NCBI GenBank assembly: GCA_004380135.1
Contig: QXCR01000219.1
Location: 1-37,705, forward strand
Length of the DNA stretch: 37,705 nucleotides
Origin: Stemphylium vesicarium
Lineage: Eukaryota > Ascomycota > Dothideomycetes > Pleosporales > Pleosporaceae
Direction of reading: 5' to 3'
Below the pieces are notes generated by a model. It was not told the DNA's origin. It saw only the letters and a program-made list of their open reading frames with translations, and made no database searches. Positions 29,301 to 35,837 of this stretch are shown piece by piece. The stretch's first letter is position 1, and the number at the start of each line of letters is the position of its first letter. Both the position numbers and the translations under genes were made by a program.

Positions 29301-29905
29301 AAGCTGTCGAGGCTATCGCGTCGTTGCGCGGCCTAGGTCTGGCTATTCACCTTTGCACTGGTGATAATACCACGACGGCGTATGCCATCGCTTTGCAACT
29401 CAATATCTCTCCTGAAAATGTCCGCGCTGGAGTCTTACCGCAAGGGAAGGCTGAGTATATTCATGAACTTCAACGACCCGTCGAAGGAGTGAGGAAGCTG
29501 GTGGCCTTTGTTGGAGATGGCCTGAACGATACCCCTGCATTGACAGCTGCAGATGTCTCTATCTCGCTCTCCTCGGGCAGCGATATCGCAATCCACGCGT
29601 CGTCCTTTATTCTTCTCAATTCACACCTTGGTGGGATTTACAAACTACTCACACTTTCTAAGCGTGTGTTCTTGAGAGTCAAGATGAACTTTTTCTGGGC
29701 CGGCATTTACAATGTCACCCTGATCCCAATTGCAGCTGGGGTACTTTACACAATTGGAGCGACAGAACACCAGGCTGGATGGCGCATGAGTCCAGTGTGG
29801 GCTGCCGTAGCGATGGCAGGGAGTAGCATTAGCGTTGTTCTAAGCAGTCTAGCGCTAAAGCTGCCCGAAGTTAAATGGCCGTTCAAGAGCCAGAGGCGGA
29901 ATTGA
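26384..29905 (+). CDS. Copper-transporting P1B-type ATPase with four HMA domains
   Basis: A single exon of 1173 codons from ATG 26384 (a frame-open ATG at 26282 would add 34 unlikely residues). Four heavy-metal-associated domains carry CPSC (13-16), CGSC (166-169), CGSC (246-249) and CIRC (328-331). The core has all expected motifs: TGES in the actuator domain, the membrane CPC motif (762-764) typical of Cu(I) pumps, DKTGT with the phosphorylated Asp807, SSHPIAQ in the nucleotide-binding domain and GDGLNDTPAL in the hinge. Ccc2/ATP7-type pumps move Cu(I) from cytosolic chaperones into the Golgi lumen, where it is loaded into multicopper oxidases. The divergent neighbour is such an oxidase. 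HMA2 and HMA3 are unusually alike. The length fits the family and no lesion is seen. Confidence 0.95.
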   Translation: MYSVVLYASNLHCPSCISHVQDILGRLPGILSADEVSLINQTIRVVFNSKTINHHSITNALTSSAFDIEHVALFDSHRRLVEEHDLPATSHSNAPKTSPQQQHIDNCTACQVEWGQDRASVKLSTISTTAATASNDNPAVIDIDDPSEYDPSATYTASLSIEGMSCGSCTGKITADMEVLPFVTKVNIDLLTNSGVVDFHGKGNIGLILETVSDLGYSATLVSLVEPRPKSSPTYIATLSIEGMSCGSCIGKITTGLEGLDFVATASIDLLTNSGSVEFWGDKTNLGLILDKVDDMGYHATVAELVEPKSSLAGQERVVEVQVDGMHCIRCPERVVNILETLRSEDGNASRLSISRAPSLKVPRVQITYKPSLSEGLTIRHLISTIQSVDPAFSVYMYHPLTLEERSKRIQHKERRSILWRLVFAGLVAIPSLIIGVVYMALVPSDNPTRMWFEEPMWAGNATRTEWALFIMTTPVMFFGTDLFHRRAFKEIWATWKANSAVPMLRRFYRFGSMNMLISVGTIVAYVSSLAVLIMNATQKSEIQHMMRMSSTYFDVITFLTFFILMGRYLEAYSKAKTGNAVAMLSKLRPSQALLVGKDHEAQKVPVDQLEVGDVVQIPQGHSPPADGTVEQDGSFSFDESSLTGESKPARKTKGHTVFTGTVNVANPVEIKVTELGGASMLDQIIEVVRGGQAKRAPIERFADILTGYFVPVVTLLAIVTWVTWLCLGLSGRLPDAWLDSAQGGWAFWSLEFAIAVFVVACPCGIGLAAPTALFVGGGLAAKQGILVQGGGQAFQEASNLNTMVFDKTGTLTQGQMKVTGYEQLNSKIRKDRIFAMVRTMEGISSHPIAQAITTYCASSSEEVMISDVREIPGHGMTARFTFGSEPGENAMETAIGSVKLLDLLNETEKVDASVKQGHSMDNKNATMSSTTLQQALHRHQIQGHSVAVIAIRHSSQYEAAGIFALSDPLRPEAVEAIASLRGLGLAIHLCTGDNTTTAYAIALQLNISPENVRAGVLPQGKAEYIHELQRPVEGVRKLVAFVGDGLNDTPALTAADVSISLSSGSDIAIHASSFILLNSHLGGIYKLLTLSKRVFLRVKMNFFWAGIYNVTLIPIAAGVLYTIGATEHQAGWRMSPVWAAVAMAGSSISVVLSSLALKLPEVKWPFKSQRRN

Positions 29906-30649
29906 TATTGGGTCGTGGAAGGTTTGGCTCCGTGAGAAGTAAGAGTGGTGTTCAGTGCGTAGGGGGTCAGGGGGAGCTGCTTCGTAACAGTATAATAGAC
30001 TCCGTATCTTGAAAGTAGATTGACTTTGATTTTGCGATCCAGACCGCTTCGTGAGTACCTTGGTATTCGCGGACATACACTTATGCGCTAAAGTGTGAAG
30101 CTTAGCAGTATGAGCAAATTGGCCTATTGCGATGCCTCCCTATCACTGACCAAAGCACACTTCGGGCTGGAGCAGAGAGGCAGGCGACTGGTCATTAAAG
30201 AAATCGTATCCTAGCTCTATGCGTCACCGATGAGGTGCAGGAAGCCCTGCCTGATACTATAGATCGTCATCTGGCGCACGGTTGTGTAAAAACATGGCAA
30301 TATTTCTGGGTGCATCACCTAGGCACAGAAGTTCATCGGCATCTTCGCAATCTTCGTCGATGGTCTAGCACAGTCCTAATAATTACCTGATTCAGTCTAT
30401 ATTTATCTGTGATGGACGCTCTTTCGTCGTGCATTTTTCGGACCCCTGGTGGGACTCCCACCCATCTAATCGCATTCATGATTCGTGAGAAGCAGATCGT
30501 CCTGAAGGCTATGTGCCGCCTCAAATCGACAATAGTAACGTTAATCATGGAAAGAACGATAGACGAAATAGTCTCTTGCCGCCAACGCTGAACCAAAGTA
30601 TAGCGGCTGTCCTTGTCTTGGCAATGCGCGTCAACCCTGTTCAGCTATA
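29906..30649. other. Intergenic region downstream of the ATPase
   Basis: No gene recognised. It holds the ATPase 3' UTR and the left flank of the pogo element; the target TA is at 30648-30649. Confidence 0.35.
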
Positions 30650-30690
30650 CCCGTGGGTGATCACCTCGTGCACGGGATGGGCTCGTGCAC
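30650..30690 (+). repeat. Left terminal inverted repeat of the pogo element
   Basis: Starts CCCGTGGGTGATCACC and contains CGTGCACG twice; mirrored at 32727-32767. Confidence 0.9.
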
Positions 30691-30802
30691 GCCGAACACC
30701 ATTTTGCCCACCACAAACTTGAAGCTATTGAGCCACATGCAATAGCTATTATCACGAGACTTTTTAGAGTAGTCATCGCATAAGGCGAATAAATAACTTA
30801 TG

Positions 30803-32668
30803 CTACTCATATTTACGTGTTGGCTTAATGGTGCGGCCTGAGGTTGACCTCCGCGCAGGAGCGTCATGTGACGCCTCCCCACCCACTGCACCCTCTGCAA
30901 CAACGCCAGAACGTCGTACGCGCTTCGCCTTTGGAGCTTGGCTTTGTGAGGCCTTCCGCTTGCCTAATAGGGTAATTGTAGAGGGTTTCCTGGTGTTGCG
31001 CTCATCTGCCTTGCGCGCGCGTTCGGCCTCTTTTTTCGCCTTCTTCTCAGCAGCATCAGCTCGACGTTTAGCACCTCTCTCAGCCCGCTGCTCCTTAAGC
31101 TTCATATTAAGAAGCCTATTCGACTCACGGAGCTCTCTTTCAGTCTGTTTCCTGAGTCGCTCGCCCTCCTCATCACGTACTTTGATCCTCTCGCGCCACT
31201 GTGCTTCTGCTACCTTTCTGGGGGAGTAAAAGACTGCTCCACCCCAGTACTCCTTGCGCTGTTGCACGTCAAGGACCTTCTTCTTCCTTGTGCGCTTGCT
31301 CTGATTAGCTAAGACCTCGCGGAGGCCTTGGTTTTCGAGGTTTATAAGTTGATTTTGGACGGCCAGGTGATGTACCTCAGCACTCAACTTTCTAGCTTCG
31401 TTAGAAGCCGCCCCGTCAACTGCAGCACGTAGAACTCGCTCGATTCGAATCCAGTCGTTGTCGATAGTCTCCTCCGGTTCTGGGCTATCTTGTGGCTTCT
31501 TTTTGGTGTACTGTTTGAGGATTTCGATGCGGTTCTTCGGCCATATGCCAGTGGCAAAAAACGCCTTCAATATGAGCTCTTTTCTGAAGCTCGCCACCCA
31601 GGCAGTCCAGAACAGGCCAAAGAAATCAGCCATCCGTATTGGGACTAGTCCTTGAGTCTTCTGTGTGTGATCTATGAGGGCTTCGGAGTACGCTGAAGCC
31701 AGAGGTTTGAACATCACCACATCGAGCGGTTGAAGCGTATGAGTCGCGTGCGGCGGAAATACCAACACGTGTATACGATTGTTCATGCAGTACTTGAAGA
31801 AGGAAGCAGTCACGTGGCTGCCGTGGCCGTCAAGGATGAGGAGACGCCAGTCTCTCCCACGCCTCGCTTTTTGCTTTGTGCAGCGATCGAAAATTTGCTC
31901 AAGCCAGGCCAATCCAAGCTCGTTATTACTCCATCCTGTTGCGGATGAGGCAAAGAAAGCTTCGTGCTTGTTGACCTTAACTTCAGCCACCCAAGACTGT
32001 TGTAGCGTGCTGTTGGCTGAGGTATATATAATGCCAGGCAGTAGAGGCGTCCCATCTGCACAGATTGCAGCCATAATCGTCACCCAGTCTCTTGATCCGT
32101 CCTGGAGGGCTGACGTCATCTCTTTTAACTCCCAAAGTTGCTTCGAGAAGACGCGTTTCGACTTGCTAAGTACACCAATCATAAAGCCTTTTTCGTCCAT
32201 ATTGTAGGTGTTACTCGGCAGGATATTGTACTCAGTCATCTTGCCGTAGAGGAGATCAAAGTATAGAGTATATTTCTCATATGAGTCAGCCGCGTGGCGA
32301 TTGGAGTCCATGGCGGCGCTCCATTTGAGTAAGAGCTGGTCGTAGTGACGGTGCAGGAAGCGCGAAACCCAGCTTACTCCGACTGGCAATCCAGTGATCT
32401 CTGAAGCGAAATTGCGTATCATCTTTCTCGTAGGTGGTAGAGATTTAGCTGAAAGGTCTTCGATATAAGCTACAAGCTCAGCCTCTTGTTGTGGGTTGAG
32501 TAGTTGTTGTTGTGCGTAGCCCTCGCTTCGTGGGCCCGTCAGCTTGTTCCATCTTCGGCTCAAAGTTGAGCGATTCACGCCGTAGTGATCAGCAATTGCC
32601 TGGATGGTAAAATGTTCGTCCTCTTCACGCGATTCTAAATCTGTAAGCGCCTCATCAATTGGAGCCAT
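30803..32668 (-). CDS. Fot1/pogo transposase
   Basis: ATG at 32668 gives 621 codons; the frame is open further, into the terminal repeat, but that would put the start inside the TIR. Order of parts: a psq-like helix-turn-helix (FTIQAIADHYGVNRSTLSRR), a CENP-B/Tc5-type second DNA-binding region with GLPVGVSWVSRFLHRH, then the DDE domain with Asp158 (NMDEKGF), Asp280 (LDGHGSH) and Asp316 (TLQPLDV), a DD35D spacing. A long Lys/Arg/Glu coiled region and a basic tail (KRKASQSQAPKAKRVRR) follow, probably for nuclear import. It cuts and reinserts its own element at TA in the nucleus. No stop or frameshift is present. Confidence 0.93.
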   Translation of the reverse strand: MAPIDEALTDLESREEDEHFTIQAIADHYGVNRSTLSRRWNKLTGPRSEGYAQQQLLNPQQEAELVAYIEDLSAKSLPPTRKMIRNFASEITGLPVGVSWVSRFLHRHYDQLLLKWSAAMDSNRHAADSYEKYTLYFDLLYGKMTEYNILPSNTYNMDEKGFMIGVLSKSKRVFSKQLWELKEMTSALQDGSRDWVTIMAAICADGTPLLPGIIYTSANSTLQQSWVAEVKVNKHEAFFASSATGWSNNELGLAWLEQIFDRCTKQKARRGRDWRLLILDGHGSHVTASFFKYCMNNRIHVLVFPPHATHTLQPLDVVMFKPLASAYSEALIDHTQKTQGLVPIRMADFFGLFWTAWVASFRKELILKAFFATGIWPKNRIEILKQYTKKKPQDSPEPEETIDNDWIRIERVLRAAVDGAASNEARKLSAEVHHLAVQNQLINLENQGLREVLANQSKRTRKKKVLDVQQRKEYWGGAVFYSPRKVAEAQWRERIKVRDEEGERLRKQTERELRESNRLLNMKLKEQRAERGAKRRADAAEKKAKKEAERARKADERNTRKPSTITLLGKRKASQSQAPKAKRVRRSGVVAEGAVGGEASHDAPARRSTSGRTIKPTRKYE

Positions 32669-32726
32669 GATGGTTGATCTATCGCGTGTTGAAGTTTGAG
32701 GTTGTGACGGTGTTTTGAAGTTCGCG

Positions 32727-32767
32727 CGTGCACGAGCCCATCCCGTGCACGAGGTGATCACCCACGG
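32727..32767 (-). repeat. Right terminal inverted repeat of the pogo element
   Basis: Reverse complement of the left arm; ends GGTGATCACCCACGG before TA. Confidence 0.9.
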
Positions 32768-32943
32768 TAGGCCGTGGACAAGGAGCTCAGCGGAAACTTT
32801 CCTGCATCAACGACGCAACCTACTCTACTTGTCCAGTCTACCATCGATCTACCTTCTATACACGACGATTTCTTCAACTCAGCCAATACGCGCGCGAGCG
32901 TGCAAACATTCCGGAGCATGGCACTACATTGCATATCGCATAC

Positions 32944-33666
32944 ATGGCTCTCCTCACCACCACAGAGCGCATCAATGCATGCCTGCGCAACTCTGGAAAT
33001 CCCGAAAGCGACACTGGAGCCGCCATGTCGCACCCGCGCCCGTCTAAGCGCCGCCGACACAGCGACTTATGCCCATTGCCCATGGAGCGATCACGCCCAC
33101 ATAGCTCCTTCAAACGGCCCCGCGTCGAATGCGATGAGCCCATTACCCCCACCCAAAGCGCGTCAGTGGTGGGCAGCGTGACGAGCCTTACGGAGAAGAC
33201 GACGCTCAGCATGCGCAGCAACACCTTGCGATCATCTTCCCCGCAGCGCCAAATCACCCAGCTACGAACCGCACACCCGCCCATAACCCTCCATCCGCTG
33301 GCCACAGCGGGCGAAAGCGTCCCTGCGGCTGTTGCGCCGCGTATCCGGACATTGCAGACCCGTTTCCGACACCGGTTGGAGAGGAAATACATTCCGGCGG
33401 CTCGTCTGAGGAATGCGCTGGAGCGAGATCCAACGTACAAGGTGTCGCTGCTGTTCGATCCAATTGAGGATGCAGCGTATTATGGTGATGAGGAGGAGGA
33501 AGAGGAAGCGGATGCTGCCCTGGGGCCTCATTTGACTCATTCTACCACCTCAGTCGCTATGGATCGTGCCAGTCAGGTCCTGGCGCAAAATTTACTAGTA
33601 GAATTACTCAAAGTCTGCTTATATCGTGTATCACACCCCACCAACAGCAAGAACCTAATGCGTTAA
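32944..33666 (+). pseudogene. N-terminal part of a PD-(D/E)XK nuclease-like repeat-family protein (tentative)
   Basis: ATG 32944 gives 240 codons. The N-terminus (MALLTTTERINACLRN), the basic block PRPSKRRRHSD, then TPTQSASVVGSVTSLTEK and RSSSPQRQITQLR resemble the low-complexity leader of a multicopy fungal family annotated as PD-(D/E)XK nuclease-like. After about residue 190 an acidic run follows and the frame ends before any nuclease core. I see no catalytic D-ExK. It is therefore a truncated copy, or an unrelated protein sharing leader composition. The pogo element sits about 175 bp upstream of its ATG. Confidence 0.4.
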
Positions 33667-33822
33667 AATTACTTAATGGACTAGCTGTAGTGATTCTTGA
33701 AGCTTCGATGTGGCGAAGAATTGACATATATATTGATGTGTATCTCTGTCTCTCTGTGAGTACTGAGTTAAGAAATATATAAGAGAAGGAAGAGTCTAAG
33801 CGAGATTTTGCAACTATAGATA
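33667..33822. other. AT-rich spacer
   Basis: No feature seen apart from short AT-rich ATATAT stretches; lies between two gene fragments. Confidence 0.3.
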
Positions 33823-34296
33823 TCACAGAAAGCGACAGAACCAAACTTTTCCTGATCCTGTACCTATGCCAACACATCTGTCTGACATAGCTGAGCACAA
33901 TGGTCGATATTCTGTGGGGAGCCACAACACATCTTGAGCATTGTTAGAAATCCAGGTACGATTTGGGCTAATGGCTACTTCCTGGGAGACAGGTTGGTGG
34001 AGTTCTGTTACAGTCTTATTAGGGTGTAACGACGCAAGGATAGAGACAAGAGTAGCCGAGCTGACAGAATTGCCATGGCCCTCGAGCGTCTGCAGGCACG
34101 CGCCGCTGCTGGCGTCCCAGATCTTGACGGTGCGGTCGCCCGACGCCGACGCCAGCCGGGTCGAGTCGTGCGAGAAGGCCACCGAGCAGACATAACTGCT
34201 ATGGCCCTCGAGCGTCTGCAGGCACGCGCCGCTGCTGGCGTCCCAGATCTTGACGGTGCGGTCGGCCGACGCCGACGCCAGCCGGGTCAAGTCGTG
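33823..34296 (-). pseudogene. C-terminal tail of a NACHT-WD40 (NLR-like) gene
   Basis: Starting at 34296 without an ATG, the frame reads into one partial and one complete WD40 repeat (blocks TRLASAS, DRTVKIWDASSGACLQTLEGH), each 42 residues. A non-repeat tail follows with NAQDVLWLPTEYRPLCSAM and IGTGSGKVWFCRFL. This tail is characteristic of fungal HET-E/NWD-type STAND proteins, whose WD40 repeats recognise non-self signals and whose N-terminal domains trigger cell death. The effector, the NACHT domain and most repeats are missing. At 34296 the sequence changes abruptly to an unrelated frame, so this is a translocated or deleted fragment. Confidence 0.8.
34075..34296 (-). repeat. Near-identical WD40-coding units of 126 bp
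   Basis: The unit beginning at 34075 recurs at 34201, 126 bp later. Over the roughly 96 bp present in both there are about two differences. The block is much more GC-rich than its flanks. Confidence 0.9.
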
Positions 34297-35441
34297 TCAG
34301 CTGGACGCGATTTGGAAAGCTTATTGTCCTGCAGAAGTTGCAGCCTAAACAGGTCCGCGATGGTGGGGAACTGCTTTTTGTGCGCGTCGCTAATGTGAGC
34401 GTCTGCATGCCAGTAGACATACATCTTCTTCTTATGGCCTGGTATCTCCAAAGGATCGCGGAAGTCGTCCTGCAACTGATCTGTTTCTGCCGCGAGCGTT
34501 GCTGCTTTGGGCAACGCTGCTCCTGTTAGAGTCGATGCATTGGTGCGTGCGTCATCCAGAGGAACCAGGTCACCAGCAGCGGAATAACCCGTTAGCGTAG
34601 AATTGCGCACAGACTTGCCCTTGCCCTCTACAACTGGCGAAGGACTCCGTGCTGCGGCTTGAGCTTGGATGGACTTGTGCCGCGTTTGTGCAAGGAGCGC
34701 GCTCGATCCAAATGTGGATGCTGTCAACTTCGGTGATTGTTGCAGGCGCAGAGAGGGAGAGACCGAAGCCACTCAAGAAGCTCGTCTCGCAGCACCACAC
34801 CAATGCCAAACGCCGACGATCGCGTTTGCTTCGACGAGCGCCGCTAGAGGCGGTGGAGCAATAGCACTGCTGGCTCCGCTCCTTCACAGATCATTTGCGC
34901 CTCGCAAAGCGAAAATTCAGGAGCGATGGTCTACTGCTGCTCTTCGGGCACCCCCAGACGTAACGTAATATTGGTATAGCTAAGAACAAACTGTAAATAA
35001 CTCGTCACCTAAACACAGGATGAATGTCTCGTCTGCATAAGACGAAGAACTACTTCACGACTCACGAACTACCACTTACAGCTAAGTGCACGCTTTCTAT
35101 TTCGTTAGGGAAAAAGCTGCAAGCAGTTGAGAGCAGGAGTTGAAGTATAATGTGAGGTGTATTGTCTTGTGTACGGAGCTGCCCGTGATCTAACCTTATA
35201 TACATAAAGTGGTACGCTGATTGGCTTGTGGACAATTTACGTGACCATGCAAGGTGCCCTGGGCTTACAAAAGTTGAAGTAAATTAATTAGGTCGACAAC
35301 TTTGGTGATGAAGGTAGCCAATCACAGAGCTGTAGTGACATACCCGACGTGCTTAAACGGGTCCCCCATTGCCCATAACACGTAACACAAGGTCCTTCCG
35401 CTTCAGCAATGACTTGCACTAGTAACGTCACAATAGACATA
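34297..35441. other. Region with an unassigned open frame
   Basis: A minus-strand frame of about 160 codons (34772-34287) has no ATG near its 5' end and contains LEIPGHKKKMYVYWHADAH, which I do not recognise. It ends at the breakpoint with the WD40 fragment and may be a piece of another gene. From 34970 to 35441 I see no coding sequence. ACATA at 35437-35441 is a candidate target duplication for the following LTR. Confidence 0.35.
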
Positions 35442-35590
35442 TGTCGCAGGCCAAGCGCTGTCGGAAACCTTGTTACTAATAACGCCGCGCGATGACCTTT
35501 ATATATGCTCAGCTAGGATGCTACATTCAATACAACATGCACTCTTTCCTGATTTTTCTGTCCACAATACCCGCACCCTACCGTGCGACA
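35442..35590 (+). repeat. 5' LTR, 149 bp
   Basis: Begins TGTCGCAGG and ends CCGTGCGACA, so the tips form the inverted repeat TGTCGCA/TGCGACA. A TATA-like TTTATATAT lies at 35498-35506. It ends directly before the primer-binding site. Short, but within the range seen for copia-type elements. Confidence 0.7.
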
Positions 35591-35605
35591 GTTATGAGCC
35601 CGGTC
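35591..35605 (+). promoter_or_regulatory. Primer-binding site of the half-tRNA type
   Basis: GTTATGAGCCC is complementary to the anticodon stem-loop of initiator tRNA-Met (GGGCUCAUAAC), not to its 3' end. Drosophila copia uses this internal site with a 5' tRNA half as primer. The position, directly after the LTR's terminal CA, fits. Confidence 0.65.
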
Positions 35606-35837
35606 AACCTTCCTTCTGCAGCACTATCAGCCTATGCAGACAGTACTATCTCTGTTAAATGCTCATTGCAAGCACGCTGCTGGTCGCGATTGTCGGCGCG
35701 ATCCCAACAGAAAGTGAGGGGTCGCATCCGCAACCCCGCATCCCCGCGATCGTCAGAACACTCGAGGGTTGAACAATATCAACCACCTTAAGGAAAAAGA
35801 AGATAAGCATCAAGAATCAATAAAATACATATCCATA
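35606..35837 (+). other. Retrotransposon leader
   Basis: Untranslated region between the primer site and the gag-pol ATG; purine-rich just before the ATG. Confidence 0.5.

Larger units (their letters stand above)
30650..32767 (-). mobile_element. Complete Fot1/pogo-type DNA transposon
   Basis: About 2.1 kb, bounded by inverted repeats of about 41 bp starting CCGTGGGTGATCACC and flanked by TA on both sides (30648-30649 and 32768-32769). The arms match except for one extra C at the left tip. Each arm contains two CGTGCACG palindromes separated by 9 bp, likely transposase-binding sites. One uninterrupted transposase gene fills the interior. Intact ends, TA duplication and open frame suggest a recent, possibly active copy without RIP. 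Confidence 0.92.

Noticed and set aside
34287..34772. Gene call for the frame next to the WD40 fragment
   Set aside because: Begins after a stop with a GTG and has no early ATG; ends at the breakpoint. Kept only as an unassigned fragment.
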